DNA of 64,000 bases from Protonemura montana (lineage: Eukaryota > Arthropoda > Insecta > Plecoptera > Nemouridae): positions 22,778,651 to 22,842,650 of the forward strand of contig OX387603.1 of the NCBI GenBank assembly GCA_947568835.1. The letters are read 5' to 3'. Of this stretch, positions 25,001 to 36,322 are shown one piece after another. The translations under genes were made by a program, and so were the position numbers. The notes under the pieces are model-generated. The model saw nothing but the letters and a program-made list of their open reading frames with translations. It did no database searches and had not been told where the DNA came from. Within the stretch, counting starts at the first letter, position 1; each line of letters begins with the position of its first letter.

Positions 25001-28000
25001 GTCCCTGGGGTGGCATTCCTTGCGGCGGGCCGCTTTGGGCCCCTTGCTGGCCGCTAGGCATGCCCTGCGGGGTTGGTGGCCCACTTGGCATTCCCTGAGG
25101 ACCTCCCTGCATTCCCTGTGGTCCCCCTTGCATTCCCTGTGGGCCTCCCTGATGTCCATGAGGCCCACCTTGCTGTCCATGAGGCCCACCTTGCTGTCCG
25201 TGAGGTCCACTTGGCATTCCGTGAGGTCCACCCGGCATTCCGTGAGGTCCACTCGGCATTCCATGAGGTCCACCTTGCATTCCTTGGGGTCCTTGCATTC
25301 CTTGCGGTCCTCCCTGCATTCCTGGCTGGCCTCCCTGCATTCCTTGGGGCCCACCTTGCATCCCTGGAGGTCCTCCCTGCATTCCTTGGGGCCCACCTTG
25401 CATCCCTGGAGGTCCTCCCTGCATACCCGGTGGTCCGCTTGGCATTCCTTGTTGCGGGCCAGCATTCATTCCGTGGGGTCCCGGGGGTCCGGACGGACCG
25501 CTCATTCCTGGCGAGCCTCCCATACCTGAGGGTCCGGAGGGTCCCATGCCGGAGGGCCCCATCGGCGGCTGTCCGTGGGGTCCCATTGGGGGAGGCCCCG
25601 AGGCTGGGGGTGGAGTGGCTCTTGGGTGCTGTTGTTGCTGTGGAGGCGCTGCTTGCTCTCTGAAACAAAATATCGGTGGCCGGTCAGTGGCGTTGAAATA
25701 GATTTAGAGACTTCTGACACCATCTGACAACATAGCTCAGGTTTTACCATACCTAGAAATAAGTCATCTAATTAAGTTTGGCATCTAGTTTTCACTTTTT
25801 GTATCCCAAATAATCATACTGAATTTTAAAGTATTGGATAAAAACGTATAAATATAATAAGTGGTGAGCTATGAGTAGAGGGCCCAGAGCTGAGCTGAGC
25901 TGAGCTGAGCTGACACTGGGCTGAGTCAGACGTAAGGTGGATGAGAGAATTAGACAAGGTACTTATAAAAAGACACAAAACATACCTGGGTGGTGGTCCT
26001 GGCTGCCCAGGTGGTGGCTGCTGCTGTCCGGGAGGGGAGGGGCCTGTAGGAGGAGCCATCTGTGCTGTCATTGGCGACTGCGTGGGTGGCTGACCACCGG
26101 GAGGGCCTGGAGGGCGCATCGGGTGCTGCATCATGCCTGCAATGAAATCAAAACGCTGACAATCAGGGAGATAGAATCAACATAATTGGTAGCACTAGTG
26201 TATACTACAGCATTCTAGAAAGAAGACAGAAAATGTCTCGTCATCTAGAATACTGTGTATATTTTACACAATGCACTCAGTGCCATTGGTTCTTGCCAAC
26301 TGAAATAACCATCAGCTCTTGACTACCTACTGGGCAGAAAGTAAATAGACTTAAACCTACTGAAATCAGAAAGATCACTTATTTTATTTCCCAGATAATT
26401 TCTGCATTACTGCATATTTATGACATTTTATAGTGAAGCAAAATCGGGCGTCCTCTTACAAGCAAAATGCCGACGCTAACTGTTGACAGGATGCTTGAGA
26501 CCTGACCCAGCTCAAACTAATTGGTAGCTTAGCTTTGCTAACCCAACAAGATGCTAGCCAGGTGGTTTTGGAGGCCTACCTGGGGGAGTAGAAGCACCGT
26601 CACCCTGCTGCTGGGGATTACGCTGCTGCTGAGGGGCAGGCTGAGGAGATGGCGGGGGCGGCTGTTGCTGGAAAGGCGGTGTGGGACACTGTCCCGGATG
26701 TGCAGCTCCCACTCCTGCTGCCTCCATCCGCTTGCCCTGGACCGCCATTGCAATGCTCTGCGTCAGCGGCTGGTTACGTGCTAGCAGACTGGAATCAAAA
26801 ACCGTGATGTGGTAGATGGGCATAAAGGAAATCTGGTTGCCAGCCTGAAGGCCAATATTTTGCTTGCAGCTTCTGCAGCTTGTCTGATCTGTGCCCCTAA
26901 GTCTGATAAAGCACTTTATTTGATTTATTGCTAGTTATAAAGCAATAAATTTTCTTTAATCACGTAATCTCTTTCTTTAAAACATTACAGCCTACGTTTA
27001 GTATATGTGAAAGATAAATCTACAGCAACTTAATTATCAGAGCATCTATTGGCCATCATAACATTTTTTCTTTAAAAACATACTTTAATTTTCATTGCAT
27101 AGCCAAAAACAAATATATAGGTACATACAACTTTTTTAATTTTGGATTGTCATGGGTTCCCGGCAGGTAGGTACCTGTGTAACGGCCATAAGTACGGGAA
27201 TTACATTTTATTAATGACAAATGCGTGCGTCCATACCGGTAAGCCATAATCTGCACGCGCAGCTGCTGCAGCTGGTTGCTAGTGAAGGTGTTCTTTGACT
27301 GGCCATCAGGGGGAGGAGGACCGAAGCCCTGCCCCGGCCGCGGAGGCTCCATGTTACCCTGCCGAGCACGCATGGCCACCAGCTGTGAGTAGCGAGGGTC
27401 CTCTTGCAGTCCCTTCTCCTCCATCGAGTCAATTGCACGCTGCAGAGCAATCAGGTTCTCCTGTGTTTGCCCAGGTCCGCCCTGTAATGATCAAAACAAC
27501 GTCAAGATTACTTCTTTCTATATTTGATTTGCTAGGACAAAAACACAAGTTTGAATGCACAACTATTTTTTTAACAAGTTATTCACTGGTTATACCAATT
27601 TTAATTAAATGACTTTGGATACCCCAGCTGCTTGATTATGAATTAGTTGAATCCTTTGAACTTTGGAAGTAATTAAATTATGTACTCGGTGTTCCTATCT
27701 ACCACGATAATAGGTCTCCGATATGGCTGGTAAGTCATAGGCTTAGAAGCTTCATAGTTGCAATAAACAGAATGTCAACAAACAGAGTACATCGCCAAAA
27801 AGGTTGTTCTTTGTTTTGATGATAAAGTTACACTTTTAGCCAACAGTGAAGAAAATGTAATGATCAGAAAATTCTCATCAGAATGGTTTTTGTTCTGTTT
27901 CAGCAGGTGCATGCCTCAAATGAAATTATTTTTGCTTGACGTTTATTCTGCATGACTATTATATTTTCCAAGAGGATTTGTACAAAAATTGCACCATATG

Positions 28001-30292
28001 CAAAAAACAAATGATAGAGCATCAAAAGTTTTCTATCTAGAGACAAAAAAAAATAGAATTGATTTATAAATAAATACTATATACCTACGTAGGAAGAAAA
28101 ATACTGAGTTTTAATTCTGAAGGGTAATAAAATAAAATGATCAGAGCATTGAAAAAGTTGTACAGCCCTGGGCACTTGTCTCTTAAAGATTACAAAGTGG
28201 ATATTCAAAGGAACAAGGCCAATCAGACGATGGGCCCAAGGTTCATTGCTAAACACAGTAGTACTGACAGCTTCAGCTCAGGTAGGTTGGTGTTAAGCAA
28301 GCTTCACAGGACAACTGCAGACATGACTGCAATGACTCACAATCTCGATGAATACTTTGAGTTTACACTAGAACTTGTGAAAAGTGCTGGCAAGGTAAAG
28401 TTCTGTTGGTTTTTATGATTATTACATAACCTATCATACTGCTTGCAACAACATCGTACAAAGATTACAGATGCAACTAGCTTATCTTTATATTTTTGTA
28501 AATAGGTCTTGCAGGAAGGTTTCAATGGTTTGAAAACAGTCGAGACAAAACTAGGTCCATGGGACCTTGTCACCGAGTACGACAAAAGAATTGAATCTAT
28601 GCTCAAAACTGGACTGGCTAAGAAATTTCCGACTCATAAGTGAGAAGTTAATAATTGTGTTAAGCTTCACAGCCAAGAAAGAATATGACTAATTCTAGTA
28701 CCAATTATGTGTAGGTTTATTGGAGAAGAAACTGCATCCGAGACTAAAGCAAAACTTGAACTGACTAATGCTCCAACGTGGATAGTGGATCCAATAGACG
28801 GAACAAACAACTTTGTGCATGGACTACAGATAACATGCATCTCCATTGGATTGGCCATCAACAAAGAAGTCGTCATCGGCATCATATACAACCCCATATT
28901 GGAGCAACTTTTCACAGCTCAAAAAGGTCAAGGAGCATTGTACAACGGAAATAAAATCCAAACTTCAAACACAAAAGGTATACTACTTTTGCAGAAAGTG
29001 TGACCTAGCTTTTCTAACTACCTGCACAATCAGCATTTATCACTGAATTATCAATTCTTAATTTCAAAGATATCGCCAATTCCGTTCTTTGCGTCGAGAT
29101 ATCTTTCGCAAGAATTCCTGAAATACGCCAGAAAGTCCTCAAACGTATTGAAGCATGTGTGTCAGTTGCACAGGGGTATGTATTTAGTTAGTCCTAAAAA
29201 AGTTCAGCCATTTTAGACGAGCAGTTAACAAAGTAACAATGTCTGTAATGTTTAAGGATCCGGTCATTGGGCTGTGCCGCCATGACACTATGCTATGTCG
29301 CAATGGGAGCAATGGACGGATTCCACATAGATGGTCTAGCATGCTGGGACGTAGCTGCTGGATCTCTCATTCTCACAGAAGCAGGAGGGACCATTCTCAG
29401 TACTAATGGCAAGTTCACATAAAAATACTACCCGTTTCTGTAGCATTTTCTAGAATCTCTAAAATCTAGAATCTCTGTAACTCTACTTCTTTAATAACTA
29501 GTTGATTTTACAGGTGGGCCATTTGATATCATGTCACGGAAAATACTATGTGCAGCATCGAAAGAACTGGCAGAAGAAATGGCAGCTATTATATTGAAAG
29601 CAGATGCGTCCCTTTTAACAAATGTTTAAGTATGATGCTATTCTCTGCTATATTTATGTAGTATGCATTAAACAACAAGTGAATTCATCAATCACCTGGA
29701 AGATTAAGTTTAGTAGTATACGTGTTAGAATGCACTTTCACAATATGTAGGAATTGGTGGGTACGATGATGATACCTAGCCAACCCTTTTTTGCTATTTT
29801 TAGTTTGGTACCCTTCCTTGGAGACAAGGCTAAACAATAAGATTTACCAAGCACACTGAAAGTACTCTTGGCTTCTAAATAGCCTCCTTTATATAAATCT
29901 GAACATTTACACACTTAAAATTAAATTGAGATAAACGGTGAATGAGCGTTTCACACGTGTCCTCTCACCTGAGGTGGTCCTTGTTGAGGATGTCCCATTC
30001 CATGTTGTTGAAAAGTCTGAGTCCCTTGCTGCATGCCAGGGGGCATTCCATGTTGTGGTGGTCCGGGCGGACCGTTATGCATCATGCCAGGCGGAGGGCC
30101 CTGATTGTAGCCTGTAGGACTTTGGCTGTGCGAATGATGTTGTGGAGGCCCCATTGACGACGGCCCGAGAGGGGGCGGACCACCCATCCCAGACGGGGAT
30201 GGCATGGGAGACGGAGCCTGTTGGGGTGGTCCCATGGGTGAAGGGGCTTGAGGGGGAGGCATTGGGGAAGATTGAGGCGAGGGACTCGCCAT
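13047..30292 (-). CDS. brm: Brahma / SMARCA2-4 SWI/SNF remodelling ATPase
   Basis: This is the catalytic ATPase of the nuclear SWI/SNF (BAP/PBAP) complex. Twenty-four coding exons join in frame to 1978 aa: 30292-29969, 27481-27237, 26788-26580, 26136-25986, 25659-24108, 23697-23536, 23013-22817, 22507-22366, 22087-21988, 21706-21575, 21283-21172, 21075-20836, 20445-20268, 19552-19310, 18593-18427, 17993-17805, 17461-17131, 16762-16532, 15896-15708, 15440-15333, 15039-14798, 14491-14365, 13697-13517, 13231-13047. Domain order: Pro-rich N-terminus ([10 protein letters not shown]); QLQ near 171-198 (FTSNQLQQL); a Gly/Pro/Met/Gln expansion at 335-754; HSA helix to ~990 ([14 protein letters not shown]); helicase with DEMGLGKT (Lys1161), DEGH (1257) and [12 protein letters not shown]-terminal lobe with [11 protein letters not shown] and [11 protein letters not shown]; SnAC region; bromodomain ~1800-1900 with KNAQTYN (acetyl-lysine Asn1879); basic C-tail. 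Insect Brahma is usually nearer 1600-1700 aa, and the excess is the expansion. Intron 7 uses a GC donor. Intron 1 hosts an antisense gene. Confidence 0.97.
18793..19048. mobile_element. Foldback/MITE-like element A in brm intron 14
   Basis: The left arm 18808-18865 (AGTAAAGGGAGAGTACGGAA...) pairs with the reverse complement of the right arm 18927-18987 over ~58 bases at high identity, including GCGGGAGTGGCAG and CGATAGT. The right end (18984-19002) reads TTTCCCAATCAACATATTC, the same terminus as element B. The 13-base direct repeat CTATGTAGTAGAG flanks the block at 18793-18805 and 19036-19048 and may be a target-site duplication. Confidence 0.75.
22811..22816 (-). other. GC-AG splice donor (brm intron 7)
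   Basis: The exon ends GGATACAG, followed by GCAAGT. The exon resumes at 22507 after TTGTAG. Only this donor restores [12 protein letters not shown], the sequence expected between the HSA and helicase regions. AG|GCAAGT is the standard GC-donor consensus. Confidence 0.9.
24108..25659 (-). repeat. Gly/Pro/Met/Gln low-complexity expansion in brm exon 5
   Basis: About 1.26 kb of this 1552-base exon encodes degenerate repeats such as [19 protein letters not shown] and HGNMP (protein ~335-754). The unit shifts gradually along the exon, from PSGMG to GGPQGMQ to MPHG to MPQGG, as expected from replication slippage of an 18-24-base unit. Reading frame and splice sites are intact. It leaves a long antisense frame open by composition alone. 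Confidence 0.9.
25887..25912. repeat. (GAGCT)n pentanucleotide microsatellite
   Basis: Five tandem copies of a GAGCT/AGCTG unit lie in brm intron 4. No function is apparent. Confidence 0.85.
28323..29629 (+). CDS. IMPA1: Inositol monophosphatase, nested inside brm intron 1
   Basis: It hydrolyses inositol monophosphates to free inositol in the phosphoinositide cycle (Mg2+-dependent, lithium-sensitive family, cytosolic). Six exons (28323-28394, 28506-28639, 28715-28977, 29070-29175, 29257-29408, 29514-29629) give 280 aa, close to the usual ~277. Metal-binding signatures are present: GEE (72-74), [12 protein letters not shown] (Asp94, Asp97) and CWDVAAG (Asp223). [10 protein letters not shown] precedes the C-terminus. 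I chose the start [12 protein letters not shown] because the family begins just before this helix; an in-frame ATG at 28137 would add 62 unmatched residues. Intron 5 uses a GC donor (AATG|GCAAGT). An ATTAAA at 29667-29672 may be the polyadenylation signal. The gene lies wholly between brm coding exons 1 and 2, on the opposite strand. Confidence 0.95.
29409..29414 (+). other. GC-AG splice donor (IMPA intron 5)
   Basis: The exon ends ACT AAT G, followed by GCAAGT. The next exon follows TTTTACAG and completes GGT, giving NGGPFD as in the family. A GT two codons later would shift the frame. Confidence 0.85.
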
Positions 30293-30998
30293 TCCGGAAC
30301 GTTCCGCGTCCAGCTTCTGTTGTCTTTAATTCTGTAACCAATTAACTCCATGTAACAACTACAAGACCTAGGTAGGAAATATATTAAGAGGAAGTTAGTG
30401 ATAGGTTTACTAGGTACCATCATAGTACCATACTACATTACAGTAACTGACTGCAGTACAAAGGAACGTTGAAATGAAATTGGTGCTTCTGACACAACCT
30501 GTCAAATAATTTAAAAATTGTTCACATTTCAAATAGGTAATTTCAAATAATTGTTTGAAAAGCATGTGCACAACATAACCCAGTGTCAATCGAATTGATC
30601 CCAGCCAAGCCCCGTGCATGCATCAATTACAAGGGAACCAAGCCATGACCCCAAATTTACTTTAGCTATGGGTGCAGGCTAACATAAGCTGGACATGACG
30701 AAGAAAATAAATTTATTTCAGAAAATATATTAATATTACCCCTTAGATGAGTGAATTAAAGATATATTGGTCTTCTTGTAAGAAAATACCACACCGCTAA
30801 ACTGACGTCGGCTTGGTGTTGCTAGATTCCTGAAATTGAAGCCGGGCACAACGCCATCTATAATCAATACATCGGAGCGAGAGTTTCAGCGCCAAGTATG
30901 AACTCAGTTTACAAAATAGAATGCACATTTCACCACGAGCTCATCTAATCATGTAATCGTATATGAAAATAAAATTACAATGCAGTTATATATATAGA
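30293..30998. other. Spacer between brm start and SDAD1 3' end
   Basis: This ~700-base AT-rich stretch has no coding signal. It should contain the brm promoter/5' UTR and the SDAD1 3' UTR. A reverse-strand AATAAA at 30712-30717 is a plausible SDAD1 polyadenylation signal. The motif GGCGCTGAAACTCTCGC near 30880 is in the right place for the brm promoter, but I recognise no specific element. Confidence 0.5.
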
Positions 30999-33900
30999 TT
31001 ATCTCATCTTCTTTTGCTTCACAAGATGATTTCGCAAGGCAATCTGAAAGACAAACCAAAGTGTTACTACCAGCGTAATTTCCTCTTCACTACCTTGGTA
31101 CATGATCATATTGTTTCTGGTTGCAGGCAAGACCAGCAAAGTCGAATATAAACAATGTTTGTACAAATGTGTTCTATTACCTGCTTGTCTTTGAAAGATC
31201 TCTTGACTTTCCCAAAAACTTTATGTTTAATCATCATGAAATTTTTATTCTTCTTTTTCTCGCGATTGGTTTTACTGGAGTAAGGATTTTGCCTCCCATC
31301 TTTGTAACCAAACTTCTGGCGGTCTTCTTGTCCTTTCTGAAAACAAAAAACCATTTAACAGATAAGGAAAATGATTTTTGTCTCTGAATGACTAAATTAT
31401 AATCAAGGATTAAAAACTGTTCAGTCCACTGACCTTTACTGTCTCCTCCCTTGCAGCGCGGTCGTGCCGACGTTTCTTGTAAATATTTTCAATGTCTCCA
31501 AGTGAAACTAGTTCACCCCTAAGCAAAAAATAAAAATAAATTAACACCAAATCTGCTTAGGCACTTATAGGATCTGAAACTTAATTTAAAAACGTACACA
31601 TTTGTTGTTTCTTCCGCAACCCTCTTCTTATTGGTGCGAGCATTCGTGATTTGCTTGCTGATTACGGCCGCATCAATTCGCCGGAAGTCTTCATCCGTCA
31701 GAATTCGCATCGTACTAGCCTCCTGGGCTTGTTCGCTCGTGCTCACAACCGGTACATCCTCCTTCGTCTTTTTCCCAGCTTTACGAACGGCTTTCAAAAC
31801 TTTCCTGTCTAACGGCGGCTGCTTGCTTGTGGAAGCACCTTGACTCGATGCATCTGCCACGCCATCTTCTCCCTCTTCCCCTTCTTCCTCCTCTCCATCG
31901 TCTTCTTCATCATCATTGTCTTCCTCATCCTCGTCTTCCCCACTATCGTCTTCATCGTCGGCGGCCCCTGAAGCGCCGTCTGATGTGTGGGAGACGTCGA
32001 TCCACTGGTCGTCGTCAGAGCTGTCACTGGCGCTGTCATCGTGGCCATCATCTTCAGGCTCCTTGAGCAGTACCTCGGCGCCAGGCACAAATGTCTTGGC
32101 AACCACCTCTCCGTACTGTTTGGCCTTGATCTCCACGCTCGCCTCGGTCGGACGGCCCTGAAACGGTAAAAGCGGTCAACATGGGCCTCGGCACAGCAAG
32201 CAATCAGCGATTCTTTATGCAATACTTTTTATATAATTCAGAGTTTAAGTGGGGCAAATATGGCAACCACGGAACCGTCGTATCCATATTGTGGTTGCCT
32301 TCACTGTAAGGCACAATTTGAAAGCAATATCTGTTAAATTCAAATGGTAAAACATTAAGGCTCGGTTATTCAGTGGTCCGTTGCGAATTTAACGGTCCAA
32401 TCATTTGTTATTTGCTTAGCAGCAGCCAATCAGAAGATGTATTTTATTTGTTAACTCTTTTAATTAGTTAACAGGCATTTTTAGAACCAGCACTAATACA
32501 CACTTTGTAATGGATTAATTTATTAAGCTGCATTAAGTTAAAAACAAGTTAACCACCAACTCTTCAGTACCGATTGAACAGATTACGGAACATACCAAAA
32601 ACATATGGACTTATAATTTGCATTAATATCCCAGACTAAATTCCCCAGATGTATGATCAAAAGATTTTGACAGCTTTATAAACCATAAAACCTTCAGACT
32701 TAAACTTCCCAACAAAAAAAAAGGAATCACTAACAATCCACCACAATTTCAAATGTAAATTTCAGCAGAATAACTATTGTCTGCTGTCTATCCTTACCCT
32801 GTCTTTCTTGTGCAGAAGGTCGGGCATGGACTGCCGGAAAAGGTGGATAAGCGAACGCGACGCCATCATAACACTCTTGTCCTTGTAGTTCTTGAACTGC
32901 GCAAGGTCACGCAGCAGGTCCTCACTCATTGCCAGGGGACACCTGTTGCAGATCTGACAAACTGCATTTAGCCTGCAACGATTGAGATAAAAAAAAAACC
33001 ATAAGATTAGCTGGCAGGTACAAAAACAACCTATCAACATCTCACTTGCTGGGTACGGGATAAGGACGCCAATAAACTGTATAACGTAGCAAAGAAACAA
33101 CAGAGTACTGAGGAATTTGGCAGCGTGAATTTTGGAAAGAATAAAGAAAGAGTGAGAACAGAGTACTACAGGTTTTGAAGCGGTGTCATAGGATATATCA
33201 ATTCTGAAACGTTGTAGCTAGTGACTGCTGCAAAAGAGCTTTAATGGAAATGAGAGCATCTACTAACTTCTTTTCCGGCTTGAACAAGTTTCGTATCACA
33301 ATATCATGTCTTTTTTACTTCTAAAAGTTATGCCATCCCCACCTGACAAAAAGTTCTCTGACATTACCCGATTGCCATGACGTCAGAAGAGTTCCTTTCC
33401 GTGACAAAGTTGTTAACCAGCGTTTTGAGGACCGGTTCCACGACATCTGGCGGCACGAGTTCGTGCGATGCCTGGGCGGCAAACTGCAGCATCTTGGTCA
33501 CCTCTGCAACATTGGAAGCATTCAGATGAGTTAATCTTTGACTAAGGTAGTCAAAATTAGGGAAGCAATACAAATAAGTGTTTTTTAACTTGAAATTCTA
33601 GAAAAAAAAATTTTTTTTTCATGTGTCATTCCAGCACTTAGTATTTTGAAGCTCTGTTTTATCTCTCTAATACCCATGATTAGGTCTAATTCTTGGGACA
33701 TTTAAAATAAAGAAAACTGCTACTATTTTTGGTTAAGTTTCTCACCTCTTTGATGGGGCTGGATAAACCTCTGGATATAGGGATAGAAATTGAACAAGAA
33801 CAGTTGATGCAGGCCGATTAGTCGCGAGATGACATCGAGGGTCATCAGCTTGACCTCAAATCTCTCGTTAGTAGTTTCGAGTTGCCGGAACAGTTTTTCA

Positions 33901-35300
33901 GCTAGGCCTTGAGGGTCATGAACCAAGTGAAGAGCGGAAAAGTTGAACGGCAACGCCTCACTTTTTTTCTTCTTTGATTTCTGTCAGGAATTCACAAAAT
34001 CAAGATAAAAAATCATGTTTATCAAGAAAGAGTCTTTGGTATCCATGGCACAGTTACATTTTAGTATAAAAAAGATTACCTTGACCAAAGTTTTCACTTT
34101 TTTCAAATTATTATCGCGTTTACGGGTTTTCTTGTTCACTTTATTAGCCATCATGACGTCCCTGGCATTTGGTTCATTCTGTAACACAAATCTGGGTGAG
34201 TAAGTTTCTTTTAATATCAAGAATATTATTTGAAATCTTAGATATGGTATTTTTCTTACATCAGAATCACTGTCATCTGACTTTTCATTTGGATCACTCC
34301 CAAGGAAGAACTTTAGAGCTGCAACCAACACTTTCGTAAACTTTGAAAAGCACCCTGTTGCTATTACGTTTACCGTTTTGGCATCGTTCCAGATATTCTG
34401 CTTGTAGAGTTCGATCATGATATCAATAGACATCTTCGAAGCTTTTCCATTAGTATCATTCAGCATGCTGAACATGAAATTCTGGAGAGTCTGAGAACAA
34501 GAATCCACATTTTGCTTCAATATGCTAAACTATCATCATGAAGATCGCAAATATAAAGCAAACACTCAGGTAAATACCGTGTTGAGGCGTGTATTCTTGT
34601 GTTTGATATTCTGATTCTTGATATCTGTTATGATGTGCTGTTCAAGAAACTTTCTTAAAGCTTTATCTTGACAACGGAGCAGTGTGAAAAACAGCGAAAG
34701 CAAATCCGTAGGGGCCAGTAAATTCTTGTTGCGCAGTAAAATCAATGCTCGACAAAACGTCTAAAACAACAAAATGTTTGTTTTGAACTATAACCAATTA
34801 CCGACCATAGACCATCGACGTTAGACAGTGAGCATCTGCACACGTAAATACAAGAAACCCTACCATTCGCATGTCTAAATCCAGAACAGTGTGATGAGAT
34901 TGCAGAATGTCAATAAGTTCCTGAGGAAATGTTGCAAGCACATCTGCATAGCAATGGGAGACTTGAGCAAGGAAAATCAACAAGTCATCGAGACTCTTCA
35001 TGTACTGTCCTGGCCGCAAACGGAAAACCTCCAGCATAGATTGGTAATGCCGGTGCTGTTGCAAGAACTGTGAAGAAAAAATATGCACATAGGTTTGATT
35101 TGAAATCTTTATATCACAGTTACACCACCAAATGAACTTCCTCTTTTGGGGGTAACGACGTACAACATGTTTAACCAAAATAATAGCAGATAATAGAAGG
35201 TAACCTGACATACCTCATCCTTGTATGACTCTGGATCGCGTTTAATCAGATTTTGAAGCTGAGGAAGGTTATCAGGAAGTTGATTATTATGACGAACCAT
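30999..35300 (-). CDS. SDAD1: SDA1 homologue (60S ribosome biogenesis)
   Basis: The Sda1 family is nucleolar/nuclear and needed for pre-60S maturation and export, and in yeast also for passage through G1. Twelve exons (35300-35214, 35067-34864, 34760-34578, 34490-34260, 34178-34080, 33980-33746, 33503-33368, 32972-32798, 32157-31598, 31518-31434, 31336-31181, 31043-30999) join to 731 aa; the human protein is ~690. Family signatures are [19 protein letters not shown] at the N-terminus, [13 protein letters not shown], helical-repeat segments, RDVMMANKV, a very acidic block in exon 9, [10 protein letters not shown], and the basic tail [19 protein letters not shown]. The exon 9 donor at 31597 (GTACGT) was chosen over the GT two bases upstream because only it avoids an immediate stop after the join. 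Confidence 0.95.
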
Positions 35301-36322
35301 TTTTAATAACTATTAAGAACTAAATACGCAGGTATTTAGTCAACGCAGGTCAGAGGTAATCAAACAACCAATCGCTTAATTTACACGTGGTTGGGTGTCC
35401 ATTCAGGCTAACCCGTCAACTGTTGGTAATATCAGCTGATAGCAAAATAAATCGCCTATAAAATGAAAATCCTGTCAGTTACACATGCTGTCAGTTGAGC
35501 TCCCCTTTGGCCCGTAGGCTGTATATATGCAATTTGCAATGCACGAAATTTGTACACCTACGAAATTGAACTTCGGAGATATTAAAAAAATCAATAAATT
35601 AACAATATTTTATTTGTTGGTTCTAGCATTGAGTTATATTAGTTTGTGTACCTATTTTATTCAGCTAGGTACACAAAAGAATATAATTCAATGTTAGAAT
35701 CAACAAATAAAATATTATTATCGATTCATTGATTTTTTTCTATCTTTCATCATAAAAAAATATAAATGATGTAGTCGAAGTAATGATTGGTAAAATACCA
35801 AATTGTCCAATTATGACTTTCTTCACAAATTTTCTTCACATCTAGGATATGAAGCTTGTGCAATTAATGACAGCATTAATTTATGGAATTGCAGGTGTTT
35901 ACTTCCATATGATCTATGATGACTTTTCAGGATTAAATGTGAAACTACAGGACAATTGAAAACAACAGAAAATTTCAAAGAATGTAACATAAATATTTAT
36001 TAATTATATTTACTATTAACAAAGGTACTATTATTCCATTAACATCACCTAACTTTTTTAAATACTTGACATCGATAAACAATATTCCATACAAATAAAT
36101 AAACATAATACTAAAATGTAAAATGTATTTTATCTCACAACTTAAAAATTTCAGCAAGTTTTTGCATAGGTATGCACTTCCGTTTCTGTACCTGACACAA
36201 GGTAAATGAACACAATGCCATACATGACTCATGCATAGGAGTATAACCAATTATTTAGTCAGTGACGTAAGGGTTGAAAAATAAATTACAATTTACAGAT
36301 ACAATTTTTGAGATTACTGCAA
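35301..36322. other. Spacer between SDAD1 start and SCYL2 3' end
   Basis: This ~1 kb AT-rich stretch has no coding signal. It holds a long foldback at 35584-35739 and, towards SCYL2, a reverse-strand AATAAA at 35996-36001 that could end the SCYL2 transcript. Confidence 0.55.
35584..35739. mobile_element. AT-rich 156-base foldback element
   Basis: The two halves are near-perfect reverse complements: AAAAAAATCAATAAAT... at the left and ...ATTCATTGATTTTTTT at the right. Inner arms AATATTTTATTTGTTG and TTTGTGTACCTA pair across a ~20-base loop. The structure is typical of a short non-autonomous foldback/MITE, but it shares no sequence with elements A-C. Confidence 0.75.

Noticed and set aside
24800-25480. 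CRISPR-like regular repeat spacing
   Set aside because: The periodic units are degenerate, contiguous and in frame inside a coding exon of a eukaryotic gene, so they are slippage repeats.
24447-25529. 360-codon open frame on the plus strand opposite brm exon 5
   Set aside because: It is the reverse complement of the GGPQGMQ-type repeat. The biased composition removes stop codons, and the product is a His/Ser/Leu/Trp-rich shadow with no start context or family.
28137-28322. N-terminal extension of the inositol monophosphatase
   Set aside because: It is in frame from an earlier ATG but has no similarity to the family N-terminus, so the later ATG near MTHNLDEYF is preferred. It may still be a leader with an alternative start.
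31599-31600. Alternative SDAD1 exon 9 donor two bases upstream
   Set aside because: Joining from it to exon 10 gives an immediate stop codon, whereas the GTACGT donor keeps the frame.
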